A stretch of DNA of 64,000 nucleotides, taken from assembly GCF_000715075.1 (NCBI RefSeq), contig NC_134082.1:213020948-213084947 (forward strand), in the 5' to 3' direction. The notes beneath the pieces were generated by a model. The model made no database searches. It saw only the letters and a program-made list of their open reading frames with translations, and was not told the origin of the DNA. Shown here one piece after another: positions 45,115 to 57,590 of the stretch (position 1 is the first letter of the stretch; every line of letters begins with the position of its first letter). A program made the translations under genes and the position numbers. The stretch is from Nicotiana tabacum (taxonomy: Eukaryota > Streptophyta > Magnoliopsida > Solanales > Solanaceae).

Positions 45115-45220
45115 CTTAGAATGAAAATTGAGCAAATTATAGGGCAAGCCGCTGCGGATCACAAGCGAAGCTGAAAGCACGAAGCACCAGCTCTTCTTCA
45201 ATACTAGAAAGCAGATAACT
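45115..45220 (-). other. Possible non-coding first exon of the GTE gene
   Basis: On the minus strand a leader-like stretch (AGCTGGTGCTTCGTGCTTTC...TTTTCATTCTAAG) ends at a GT donor (GTTCGT from 45114). It follows a TATA-like TATTTAAA at 45334-45327. No coding sequence is attached, and the nearest downstream minus-strand acceptor at a start codon is that of GTE at 37217. If joined, the 5' UTR intron would be about 7.9 kb and contain both L1 fragments. Inference; no transcript evidence. Confidence 0.35.
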
Positions 45221-45326
45221 TTTTTTTTTTCTTTTCCTTTTTTCTTTTTCTCTCGCTCTTTTTTTTCTGTTAAGAGTGAGAAACGTGGGCAAAGTACACA
45301 AGCGGGTTTGTCGTACCGTTAACGCC

Positions 45327-45334
45327 TTTAAATA
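45327..45334 (-). promoter_or_regulatory. TATA-like box for the minus-strand first exon
   Basis: TATTTAAA on the minus strand, roughly 100 bp upstream of the proposed exon. Confidence 0.3.
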
Positions 45335-45647
45335 GACGAGAATTGTTGACTTTCCTACCGACTTAAGTCAAATCTCAACCGTTGAATCTTGCGTGCGGCT
45401 AATCCAACGGATGATATCATCTATAGGGCTTCTGTTCATATCTTGATCTGACGGGTGAAAACCACCTCAGCTTAGGGTGTGTTTGGTACGGAAAAAAATA
45501 TTTTTCAATTTTATACTCCAGTCTCCAGTAGAGCTTTCCTTCGAAAGACGCAGAAACTCAACATATGTGGGTTCAATTAAACATATGTGGGTTCAATTAA
45601 CTTGAGTGCATAAGCATAGCAATAGTAGTTACGTTATACCTTACACG

Positions 45648-46429
45648 TAGGGGTGGGCGTTCGGTATTTCGGTATTCGATATTCGATTTATTAATTGTAT
45701 ATACCAAATACCGTACTATAATATTTCGGTACGGTTCGATATTTCTTATTTTGGTTCGGTACAATTTCGATTTAAACTAAATCTTCACTGTCTCCCCCTC
45801 CATTAATTAGCAAAATCTGGCGCCAACATTATTTTACCTTCAATTACTCTAATAGTAAAGATAGAAACTCTAAACTAATCAAAGATTAGATGATATGATT
45901 TATAGTTGTCTGTCTTCCAATGACTAGTTCATTTTGTACTAAGCCCATCAAATGACAATGTTACAGCAGATGAACATAAATTTTCAAATGTACTTGAGGC
46001 TGATAAATACTCATAAACAAGAAAAGAATGATGACATTTTCTTAACATTATTTCAACAGATAGATGGTCCTTCCCTATTTCTTTTTCCTTTCCGAATGGG
46101 CCTTGTTCCTGTTTCTGGCCCATCACAGTTTGCAGTTTAGCACAATTATCTTCTGCTTCATAGTCCATTGCTCACTGAGATGCTGTAGCAGAGTTGAGTA
46201 GAGTAACCAATTAGAACTAATAATGACAGGGACACCGAAATATTGATCTCACCTCATTAATCTATTTCGGTATTTCGGTATACCGAAATATCAATAATCC
46301 AATATCGTATACTGTACCGAATTACCGAAATACCGAAATTTCTGTACCGAAATAAACCGAAGTACCGAAATACCAAATTAATTCGGTTCGGTTCGGAATT
46401 CGGTTTTTCGGATTTTATGTCCACCCCTA
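45648..46429. mobile_element. hAT-type non-autonomous element
   Basis: Ends TAGGGGTGGGCGTTCGG and ATGTCCACCCCTA; the interior is packed with TTCGGTA/TACCGAA words that can fold back. The flanking 8-mers CTTACACG and CTTAACTT agree only partly, so the duplication is decayed. A minus ORF at 46168-45929 has no known domain. Confidence 0.7.
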
Positions 46430-46676
46430 CTTAACTTGTATGCATATAATTTACTAAGTAAAACTTATTTGTTTTTATTTTCAATTAAACGCACGAATTG
46501 TATTAAAAAGGACACTACAATTTACCGTGTTTACTAATTTTATTTATTATTATGGATGGTTATGTGTAGTTATTTAGCTTATCTTAACTAGCAAGCGTAT
46601 AAATTAAGGTAAAAATATTCATATGTTAGAATAGAATTATACTTAGAGTGAATGTCTGTCTTTTAGAGAATTTGTT
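46430..46676. other. AT-rich spacer, possibly the outer part of the copia LTR
   Basis: No feature seen. It directly flanks the solo LTR, so its right part may belong to the copia element resumed at 49464. Confidence 0.35.
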
Positions 46677-49458
46677 TGTCACGATCCAAATCTACCATGT
46701 CATGATGGCACCTATCGTGGAACTAGGCAAGCCGACTCTTTTACCAAAACAACCCGATATTTCAATTCAAAGATTACCTCAAGCTATATAATTAATAAAA
46801 CTTCATAAGAAATCTGAATAACAAAGTGCGGAAAGAAAAGTCTGACATCGGGGTGTCACTAGTCATGAGCATCTACTAAAAACTGTCCGATAATACTAAG
46901 ACTAATACAGTCTGGAAAACAACTAAAAACATCTATAGGGAGATAGGAGGGAGAAGAGCAGGACTGCGATCACCATGCAGCTACCTTGCTAACTCCAACA
47001 GATCCGCGACGGATGAAATCAAAACTCGCTAGCACGTCCAGCTATCCTGGATCTGCATACAAGGTGCAGGGAGTAAGGTGAGTACGCCAACTTAGTAAGT
47101 AATAAAAGTAAATAAAGACTGAGCAGTAGTGATGACCAGCAAAACACATAAAGTCCACATCATGTAACCTCATTAAATACAACATGCTTTCAATTCAGCG
47201 TGTGAGTCAAATTATCTCATTAAAAATCCAATTTTCATTAAAAATTATTTGAAGATATTTTTCAACGGTTTCAACAGAGACCCAATGCAAAAGAAAGTGA
47301 AAGTGATGAAAATCATAAATAGTCTCTTGGGAAAAACATCACTCATAGCAGCCCCTCGGGCAGCCTCACAGTCACTCGTATATAGCCCCTCGGGCATATC
47401 TCATATCACTCATTTAAGGTACTTGCGCTCACTATGGGTGTGCAGACTCCGGATGGGCTCCTACAGCCCAAGCGCTATATCAAGCCACCTCGTGGCATAA
47501 ATCAATCAAACCCTCGACCTCACATAATCATGAATTAGTAACAACATACTGCGGCGCGTAACCCGATCACATAATATCCTTATAAAATAGGCCCTCGGCC
47601 TCACTCAGTCATAGACCTCTCAAGACACTCAGGCTATCAGTAAGAACATGGTGCTCAGCCCAAAATAACGTTTTATATGCATCAAAAGGGGTAATAAAGA
47701 CTGAGTTATGAAATTAGTAAACATAGCATGAGTGAGTATGTATTTTCAATCAAAACAGTGAGAGGATAATAAGAAAAAGGCTCTCAATGGTCCAAATAGC
47801 TCCGGCACAAGGCCCAATTATGACATTCAGCCCAATTTATAGAAATTCTTTCCAAAACACATAAGTATCATATAGTTTCAGTCAAATACGCAACTTTATA
47901 GTTGTTGCGGGATAGACCAAGTCACAATCTCCAACGGTGCACGCCCACACGCCTGTCACCTAGCATGTGTGTCATCTCAAAGTAGTAAAACGAAGTAAAA
48001 TTCGGGGTTTCATACCCTCAGGACTAGATTTACAATCATTACTTACCTCAAACCGGTTAAATTCATAATCCGCGATGCTCTTGCCTCTCGAACCGGCCTC
48101 CAAATGCCTTGAATCTAGCCACAAACAATTCGATACAATCAACACGAGCTAAAGGAATCAATCACATAAGAAAATGCTAAGCTTTATGTCAAAAGTCAAA
48201 AAGTCAATTCAAAGTTGGGCCCCAGGCCCATGTTTCGAAATCCGACCAAAGTCACAAAATCCGATAACCCATTCGATTATGAGACTAACCATACTAGTTT
48301 CACCCAATTCCGACTTCGAATCAACTTTCAAATCCCAAAAGTTCATTTTATGAAACTCCACAATTTTTTCCCAAATTTCATCCCAAATTACTAATCAAAT
48401 GACGAAATCAATGGTATATTCATGATTATTAGCCAAAACCGAGTTAGAATTACTTACCCCACTGATTTCCTTGAAACACTCCCAAAAATTCGCCTCAAAC
48501 AGAGCTCTCAAAGTCCAAGATGTGAAATAAAACCCTAAACCTCGCTTATATAGTGCCCTCTAAACTTCCATTCCGTGGTCCACGTATTTCTCACCGCGGC
48601 TGCATACACCTCACCGCGGTCCACGTTAAATCCACCGCGACCGCATACCTGACGCCTTTCCTTTTCGGGGTCCGCGAACTTCCCACCGCGGCCGCATTTC
48701 TTCTACCACAGTCTATGAAATCCACTCCGCGGCCGCACCTCCAAGATCCGAGACCTGCAACTTTCCAACACCAAATATTAGATATTTCCAACTTCTAGAG
48801 CCAAATAGTGATCTGATAACCACCCGAAACTCGCCCAAGGCCCTCGGGACCTTGACCAAGCATACCAAAACATCCCATAACATCAATCGAACTTAGTCGA
48901 ACCTTCGAAACCCTCAAAAAACATCAAAACACCATACTACACTTGGATTCAAGCCTAAGAACTTCTACATTTTCAAATTCCACAAACGATGCTGGAACCT
49001 ACCCAATTACCTCTGAATGAACTGAAATTTTGCACACAAGACATAAATGATACTACAAACCTACTCCAACTTCCGGAATTCCATTCCGGCCCCGATATCA
49101 AATTCTTCCACTATCCACTGCCGGCCAAAATTCCAACTTTTGCCAATTCAAGCCTAATTCTACCACGGACCTCCAAATCACATTCTGGATGTGCTCCGAA
49201 GTCCAAAATCACCTAACGGAGCTAACAGAACCATGAAAATTCATATCCGAGGTCATTTACACATAAGTCAATATCCGATCAACTTTCCCAACTTAAGCCT
49301 TCATAAAGAGGAGGCTAAGTGCCTCATTCCACTCCAAAGTCACTCCAGACCCGAATCAACCAACACGATATAATAAAACACAACTGAAGAACACAAAAGA
49401 AAGTAGGAATGAGGGAAATATGGCTATAACTCATGAAACGACCGATTGGGTCGTTACA
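46677..49458 (-). mobile_element. Solo LTR of a Ty3/gypsy family, 2.8 kb
   Basis: Runs from TGTCACGATCC (46677) to GGGTCGTTACA (49458), a TG...CA pair on either strand. The perfect 5-bp duplication TTGTT lies at 46672-46676 and 49459-49463. Text along its length corresponds to the LTRs at 52904-58287 and 63401 onward (CATGATGGCACCT, GGTGTCACTAGTCATGAGCATC, CCCTCGG words). No internal region remains, so the full element was lost by LTR-LTR recombination. Orientation is taken from the related gypsy element. Confidence 0.9.
48570..48745. repeat. CACCGCGG-rich block inside the solo LTR
   Basis: Repeated CACCGCGGYYGCAT/TCCACG words, very CpG-rich within an AT-rich LTR. The corresponding region of the related LTR (57300-57590) has a different CpG word. 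ORFs across it are artefacts. Confidence 0.7.
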
Positions 49459-49463
49459 TTGTT

Positions 49464-51826
49464 ACTTTGTGGCTAAGTCATTATTCCCCCTATAAATAGA
49501 GAGGTTTTATCCCATTGTAAATCATCTAAAATTCATTAAGAATTACCTCTATCGTTTCCTTGCAATATTCAATAAGAATTACCTCTCGTATCAAAGTTCT
49601 ATTGTAAAGCTATTTCTCTCATTTAAGATGTGTAAGGCAGATGTTACTATAATTTCTGGTAGTAGTAATCTAATTGAAGGCTCTGGAAGAGCTACTATAA
49701 TTTTGTCTAAGGGAACAATACTTATCATATATAATGCAATGTTCACCTCTAAGTCCAAGAGGAACTTGTTGAGTTTTAAAAATATCCGCCGAAATGGATA
49801 TCATATTGAGACAATAGCCGGGAATAATCTTGAATATCTGATCATTACTAAAAATGTCTCTGGCCAGAGGAGGGTTATTGAGAAGTTCTCATCCTTATCT
49901 TATGGCATGTATTGGACAAAAATTAGTGCAATTGAGGTGCATTCTATCGTAAAGCAAAAGGTTACTGATTCCAATACTTTTGTACTTTGGCGTGATCGAT
50001 TGAGACATCCTGGATCAATTATGATGAGATGGATTATAGAAAACTCAAATGGGCATACGTTAAAGAATTTAAAGATTCTTTTAAATAATGAATTCTCTTG
50101 CACTTCTTGTTATCAAGGCAATTTATTATTAGACCATCACCAACAAAGGTTGAGTTTGAGTCCTCTGCGTTTCTGAAACGTATACAAGGGGACATTTGTG
50201 GACCTATTCACCCATCTAGTGGGTCGTTTAGATATTTTATGATCTTAATAGATGCATTTTCTACAAAGTCTCATGTGTGCCTATTGTCATCTCGCAACCT
50301 GGCGTATGCAAAATTAATGGCACAAATAATTCGATTACAGGCACAGTTTCCCAATAATCCAATTAAATTTATTAGACTTGATAATGTTGCTAAACTTTCA
50401 TCCTAGACATTTAATGATTATTGCTTATTAGTTGGTATAAAAGTGGAACATTCTGCAGCTCATGTTCACACTCAAAATGGCCTTGCAGAGTCTTTGATTA
50501 AATGTCTGCAATTGATAGTAAGATTGTTACTCATGAAAACGAGATTACCCACTTCAGTTTGGGGTCACGTCATTTTGTATGCATCAATTCTAGTTTGTCT
50601 CAGACCGGCAAATTATCATCAATATTCTTAGTTACAATTAGTTTTGGGTCATGAACCTAATATATCCTATTTAAAAAAATTTGGATGTGCAGTATATATG
50701 CCTGTAGCACCGCCATATCGCACCAAAATGGGTTCCCAACGAAGGTTAGGAATTTTTGTTGGGTTTGAATCATCCTCCATTATTCGCCACCTCCAAACAT
50801 TAACGGAGGATTTGTACACTACACGATTTGCAGACTGCCGATTCGATGAGACACTTTTTCCAAAATTAGGGGGGAGAAAATGGTGAAACCAAACCAAAAA
50901 TTTTGTGAAAAAATCCATCATTGTCTTATCTTGATCCACGTGCCTCTATTTGTGAAAACAAAAAGGTACAAAAGATTATTCATTTGCAAAAAAAATAGCA
51001 AATCAAATGCCATACTCATTTACGGATCTGAAAAGGATAACAAAATCACATATCCCTGTAGAGAATGTTCCAATCCGTATTGATGTACCTGTTTGACAAT
51101 ATTCTAGTGTCATAGCTAATGAATCAAAAGCACGCCTAAAGCGTGGCAGACCATTGAATTTTAAGGATTGAAATCCTACAAAAACAAAAACAAATGCTCA
51201 AGATGACCCTACGAAAAAGCCTCATAAAGAAATCCACGATTTAACCAATCCTGAGATTCATGAGGAAATCAATGAGCCTGAGACTCAAGAAAATAAGGAA
51301 CTATCAATAAACCCAATCGTTATTGAATCAAATTGGAATCGAGTGGATATAGTGGTGGATTATGTATTTGCATATAATGTTGACTCTAGCATTATGCAAG
51401 ATAATTACGATCTTGAACCTCAATCTGTTGGAGAATATCGACAAAGACGTAATTGACCAAAATGGCAAGAAGCAATCCACTCCGAGTTGGATTCACTTGC
51501 GAAACGTGAAGTTTTTGGGCCTGTAGTCCAAACACCTAATAGGATTAAGCATGTTGGTTATAAATGGGTCTTTATACATAAAAGCAATGAGAAAAATAAG
51601 GTACAAAGATATAAGGCACGCCTTATTGCATAAGGATTTTCATGGGATGATCTCGCTAGAGATTTTGTAAAACAATTCCCTATTATGGATGCAATAACAT
51701 TTCGTTATCTCATTAGTTTTTCTGTACATGAAAAGCTTGACATGCATTTAATGGATGTGGTTACAGCCTACTTTTACGACTCACTTGATAATGAGATATA
51801 CATGAAAATTCTTGAGGGATTTTGAT
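49464..51826 (+). mobile_element. Dead Ty1/copia element (LTR end to partial RT)
   Basis: 49464-49627 looks like LTR and leader (CCCTATAAATAGAGAGG TATA at about 49490). Pol sequence follows and stops abruptly in the reverse transcriptase near 51826. The gypsy solo LTR is inserted just upstream, apparently into this element's LTR. Confidence 0.75.
49628..51826 (+). pseudogene. copia pol: pre-integrase, integrase, start of reverse transcriptase
   Basis: First frame (49628-50176): end of the protease region and GAG_pre-integrs (WRDRLRHPGSIMM, then CTSCYQG). Then, after a frameshift, the integrase core (GDICGPIHPSSGSFRYFMIL, HTQNGLAESLIK) in 50098-50631 and its C-terminal part to about 50890 (FGCAVYMPVAPP, RRLGIFVGFESS). 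RT begins near 51450 (KARLIA stop GFSWDD, MDVVTAYF) and ends at LEGF stop. Several frameshifts and stops; the catalytic YVDD region is missing. Inactive. Confidence 0.85.
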
Positions 51827-52903
51827 CATGCCCTACTATACCTTATAAAAAGGACTAAGCGGTTGTTGCAAATATAATCCGGTTTACAAATCCGGAGTCA
51901 AATCCTACAGAGAACTAAGGCATAACACAATTGTTCAATATCACTAAGAAACACAAGTCCAAATAATTTTCTAATCATAAAGATTATAATATTTATTTTT
52001 ATCTAATTAACTAGCAAATACTAGAAAGCACTAAAACTATCAATTAACAAGGATAAGGATTGGAGACAAGATTAAGGAGGTCTAGAGTTATAATTTCTCC
52101 TATTGTCGGAATCCTTCCTGCTATATTTTCTATAAATTTGCCTAAGTATTCTCTACCGATCATGAGCACTCTGACTGTCGTAACTCTCTTCCGACTAATT
52201 ACCACAATTTACTAGATATATTCTCCTGAATTACGCTAGTTGCCATTAAGTACAGCTCACTCGGATCGCACCCAAGGTTTCGTTATCCCTAATCCCACAT
52301 TTAAACCCTTCGTATTAATCCCTCATATACGTTAGGAGTTATGTTTTTCAACAATTACCTAAATATGCACTCTCTCCCGAGTAATACACACTAAATAGGC
52401 ACAATCGATTGAGATCTCTTCAACCAACCACAATAATAACGTAGTTGGACAAATAGAGAAAATACTACGACAAATATATATTAACGTAACAGGAAAATCA
52501 TCCTCCAATAGGTTCCATCAAAACCCTAGATAACAAATTAGTTATTCATAATAGTATACATAACTACAATACTAGAATTCATAACCAATAATGGAAATAG
52601 GAAAAAAGAAGTGAAAAACTCGTAGAAGAATTCTCCGCCTTGCTCCTAATGTGTTCTTGCCTCCTTAGGACGAATCCCCTCTCAAATCTGTCCGATCTCA
52701 ATCTCTCCCTTGATTATCTCCCTTTAAAGTGGCATTTTTAGGTCTATTAATATGTGTAGAAAAAGACCTAAACGTGTAGGCCAAGTCCTAGTCAAACCAG
52801 GAGACGAAATAAGTCTTCAAAATTCGGACTGGACCTGGCCCCAGGCCTGGCGTCGCCAGCCTCAGCCTGGCCTTTGGCTGGCCTCGCTAGGCTAAAGCCT
52901 GGT
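51827..52903. other. Unassigned repeat-like spacer
   Basis: Non-coding. The style (ACAAATCCGGAGTCAAATCC, ATTACGCTAGTTGCC) suggests decayed LTR sequence but I could not find matching ends. The last 80 bp are a GC-rich run of GCCTGGC words (52830-52900). Confidence 0.35.
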
Positions 52904-54829
52904 TGTCACGACCCTAAACCCGAACCCGATTGTGATGGCGCCTCTCGTGAAGACAAGGCCAACCGACACATTCCCAATTCACTTTAAGCAGTTAAGAGAA
53001 CACAATCAAGTCTCAAACATAATAAATATCCCAAAAAGATAAGGTGAAACAGTACAACTGCGGAAAATGAGTCTAACACAGCCCGACATTAGGGTGTCGC
53101 CAGTCATGAGCATCTATAATACTACTACAAATCTGATAGAGTCTACTAATTTGTTTCATAACTAATACAGAAGGAAATAAGATAGAGGGAGAAGCACTGG
53201 GCTGCGAATCGCCGGGCAGCTACCTAGTGAATCTCCGGAATCTACTGGACAGCTCTCAACCCTCGCAAGCAGAATCTGATGCGCCTGAATCTGCACATGG
53301 GTTGCAGGGAGTAAAGTGAGTACTCCAACTCAGTGAATAATAATAATAAATGCAGACTGAGTAATAAGAAACCACGTAAAGGCATAGCAACAGATTATAA
53401 GGAAGCAGTAAAAGCCAGTAAAAACAGTGAAACAGTGAAAATATGTAAAGTCATTTTAATTCAGTTTAAACTTCTTTGGAATGCCTTTTTAATAGTTAAG
53501 CAAGTAAATGATAGGAAATTGGGAAAGATAAACACATAAAGAATTGCCCATCGGGCACAATATCAATAGAATCAATCCCTCGGGCAACACATGGAACAAT
53601 ACCAGCCCCTTGGGCTATATCTCACATCACAATGGGTACCCGCACTCACTGGGGATGTGTAGACTCCTAAAGGGTCCCCTTACATCCCAACCACAATATC
53701 AAGTCATCTCCTGGCATTATGACTAGGCTCTCGGCCTCATATCAACAAGTCACCTCTTGGCGTACCAATCTCAGGCCCTCGGCCTCATAATCATAATCAG
53801 TGTTTCCTCACAACATAGGCCCTCGACCTTACTCAATCAGAATCTCACAAGCCACTCGGGCAATAGTAAAACATGATGTCCAGCCCAAAATATCATTTAA
53901 AATATCTTTTTAAGTGTTAACGCAGAATAAGCATAGTTGAGTTATGAAAATAGTAGAATATAGCATGACTGAGTACAAGTATAAAGTCAAAACAGTGAGA
54001 AACTATCAGTAAAAATCCCCTAAGGGTTCAAATAGTTGGCACGAGGCCCAAATATGGCATTCAGCCCAAAACATGATGATAGCAAACAGTTTTCAGTCAA
54101 ATACGTGGTAAAACAATCATTCGGGATGCACTAAGTCACAATCCCTAACAGTGCACGACCCCGCGCTCGTTATCTTGCATGTGTGTCACCTCAATATAGC
54201 ATAACGATGTGCAATCTGGGGTTTCATACCCTCAGGACAACATTTACAATCATTACTCACCTCTACCCGGTCCAAATCTCTAGCTCGCGATGTCTTTGCC
54301 CCTCGAATCGGCCTCTGGATGCTCCAAATCTAACCAAAATCTGTGGAAAACCATCAAAATATTCTAAGGGAACAAAGCACACTCGAAAGAAATCAAATTA
54401 CAACACAAATCCCGATATTGGCCAAACCCGACCCCCGGGTTCACGACTTGGATTTCGATAAAAATTACATCAATGGACTCCTTATCACTCCCCTAATTCA
54501 TTCATACCAAAAACATCAAAAACCAACCACAAACGACCCCTCAAATCCCAAGTTCTAGGTCTCCAATTACAAGCCCTAGTTCTTCAATATTAGGCTTACT
54601 TTCCATGATTAATTAGGTGGAATTCACCTTAGAATCAAGTATTAAGTCCATGAATCTTACCTCCAAGTGTTTCCCCTTGAATCCCCCTTCAATCCTCTTC
54701 AAAAAGCTCCAAAATCGCTTAAAATGGTGGAAGTTAACCCCAAAAGCGTAGACAAGATGACTATTTAAACATTCTGCCCAGGCCTCAATTCCTTCTTCGC
54801 GAACGTGGTCAACGTCTCGCGTTCGCAAA

Positions 54830-57271
54830 TGTAGACATGTGATTTTTGACCCTCCCTAAGATTTTTCATATTTTAGCACGTAAATATTTAATTTAGGCAT
54901 AGTATAGCTATTTCAACTAATTTTTACTCTTTTACTTCATTACAAGAAAAATAAAAATTACAAAAATTATTCTATTAATATTTTGTAGTCATTTTTAATC
55001 TTGAAAAATACCAAAAATAGTTTTGTTTAACGGCCAGTTATATTTTAATAGTTATTTTACTTAAGTAGGATTAATTAATAAATGAAATCGTATTTTTAGT
55101 CTCGTTCGCGGGGAAAGAATAAAATTTGGGTTCGAGCAACCCATTTTTAAGCACCCATTTTTAAGCCTAATTTTGGACCTAGCCCATAATTCCCAAGCCC
55201 ATAATTCCTAGTCACATACCCCTAACATAATCTCTACCCCTATATAATAGTACCTAATGCCTAAATAGAGGAGGAGACACTAAAAAAACCATCCGCCATT
55301 TTAGAAGGACCCCTTCCCCCATCAGATTGTTCGTCTCTTTCTCCAAAAAGATACAAAAAACAGAGTGAAGATCCCCACACCAAGCTTCAGCCGTAATTTT
55401 TCATAATTTTGGACTATACAACTCTTTAGCACAAAAACAAAGGAGGAGACCATCTTCTTCTTCACAAGAAAAAACTCCATTGAAGCTCCCAGCCGCACCC
55501 CTCACATGGACACACCTTAAGTACAAAAAAGATAGCTAAGAGAGCAGCCTCTCCATCGCTCTTCTTCTCCAACCCATCCTATCTCCTTCTCCTCCACACA
55601 CCAACTGTAAAACACCACAAAGACCACCTGAAACTCTCACAAAAACAGCTGCAAATACTATTAAAAATAGCCCCAAATCCTAGTGTTAACCACACCTCCA
55701 AATACCGAAAATATAGCACAAGAACGTAGATCATCAATGAGTTTGATTTGAGTCCGTTCGAGTCGTCGATTTCGGTTTGAAGTTCCTTTAGCAGCAAAGT
55801 TCTTAATTGAGCTCGTTGAGGTTCACAGCGAGGTCTCCAGTTCGGGTTTCGTTGATGAGATTTACTGTTTAGCTAGTTGTACCAAGCTCTATTTGTCGAG
55901 CGTTTTAGCTGTGGTCTTTGCATTTGTTTGGCCCGTATAGATGTAAGTTTTTTTTCAACTTCAACTTCATTTAATACAAGGTTTTTCTTTCCCTCTTTCA
56001 ATATTTTTGTTGTTTGTTTCCATGATGTTTACCGAGATTGTTCGCGTGAGTTTAATTTAGATGATACTCTTGTTATTATGTGGGGTTAAATGTGTTAAAG
56101 TTGTAAATCTGTTTGAAAATTCTTTTTTCCCTCTTTAGTGCATGCTAATTAGTTCTATAAATCTGATGTTATGTGTAGAATTAAACAGAATATTATCTTT
56201 TGGCGTAATTACTTTGCCTTAGGTTATTGCGTCTTTTTGTTTCCTTTTTCAGAACTTTGCAGTTAACTTCTCTAGTGCTTTTGTGCTAATGTCACCTAAT
56301 ATACGTACTGCTTTTGAGGAATGAATTGAAACATGTTAAAGCAAAATGTGTTGGCCAGCGAAGTTGTATGTCTGGGTCATGAGGGCTAATTAGATTTAAA
56401 GGGAATTGCATGTGTTTAAATGAAGCATGTCCTGCTGCAAATGTGCTAGTCTCTTTTGATGTTAGCCTGCAAAAATCTATATTGGAATTTTTAATTGTCT
56501 TATATTCTGTTCTGCCATTTCTTGGTAATTCGATGACGTGGGTGGCAAATGAATTTCCCATACGCCAACGAATTAAAATCGTCTCAAAGCTTTGGGGTTT
56601 AAATTACATATATCAAAGATTTAGTCCATATGAAAATAACTGAAATCTCAACTCCAACAGTTCCTTTGCTATACTACGTAACGTTACAACAAATCTCAAA
56701 ACTAGTTTAGGAAATAATTACAAAGTGTGTAGCTGCTTTAGGCGCATTATTTTAAAAAATTTACTTTCCTAAACTCGGGTGTGCATTTATGTGAACCAAA
56801 TCCAAATTCCAACAACGTTAAATAAAATGTGTCGTGGACCGCGGGTGCATTTATGTGACGTGGTTCAAGATGTATTTTAGATGACGCTGAATCTTTTCTA
56901 AAAATAATAAATAAAAGCGGTTTTAAATTTAAAAATGCATAATAGTTTTAAAACGTGTAGTAAATCAGATAATAGGCCAATTAATAACAGTTGAGCGACC
57001 GTGCTAGAACCACGGAACTCGGGAATGCCTAACACCTTCTCCCGGGTTAACAAAATTCCTTACCCAGATTTCTATGTTCGCGGACTGTAATATAGAGTCA
57101 ATTTTTTCCTCGATTCGGGATTTGAACCGGTGACTTGGGACACCATAAAATTATCCCAAGTGGCGACTCTGAATTTAATAAATAAATAATCTCGTTTCGA
57201 TTGTCACTTTAATTGGAACAAACTCCTTTATATCCTCCCTTCCGGGGGTGCAGGAAAAAGAAGGTGTGACA
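54830..57271 (+). mobile_element. Solo LTR (different family) nested in the gypsy LTR
   Basis: TGTAGACATGTGATTTTT at the left and GAAGGTGTGACA at the right are LTR-type ends. The flanks are GCAAA (54825-54829) and GCGAA (57272-57276), a 5-bp duplication with one change. It carries a TATATAATA box near 55245 followed by a GAGGAGGAGAC leader. ORFs inside have no known domains. 2442 bp. Confidence 0.8.
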
Positions 57272-57289
57272 GCGAAGCACACTCTAACT

Positions 57290-57590
57290 TTGACAAAATT
57301 TCCTCTTATGCGAACGCGTCCAGTCCCTCGCGAACGCGATGGTTCCTCAGCCCGACCTTCGCGAACGTGCTCCCCTTCTCGCGAACGTGATGAACAAAAC
57401 AACCTTAAACCCAGCTGCCCAACTTCCTCTACACGAACGCGAAGCCTAACTCGCGAACGCGATTCATGACGGCCTCAGCCCTTCGCGAACGCGGAGCCTT
57501 CCTCGTGAACGCGAAGGCTAAAATCTCAGTCTCACCAGCTAACCCCTTCGTGAACGCGAGGGCCTACTCGCGAACGCGAAGGTCATTTCT
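57290..57590. repeat. TCGCGAACGCG array in the gypsy LTR
   Basis: A dozen or more degenerate copies of TCGCGAACGCGA at irregular 15-40 bp spacing. Part of a copy lies left of the nested solo LTR (TTCGCGAACGTGG, 54795-54830). CpG-dense and likely methylated. Confidence 0.75.

Noticed and set aside
45929..46168. Minus ORF of 79 residues inside the hAT-type element as a transposase remnant
   Set aside because: No hAT dimerisation or catalytic motif can be recognised.
48553..48798. 81-residue ORF in the solo LTR
   Set aside because: Encoded by the CpG-rich repeated words; a relative LTR has a different word and no matching ORF. Same for 57248-57720.
55877..56643. ORFs in the nested solo LTR (55877-56089, 56410-56643)
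   Set aside because: Wholly inside an LTR, no domain, not conserved in style with any protein.
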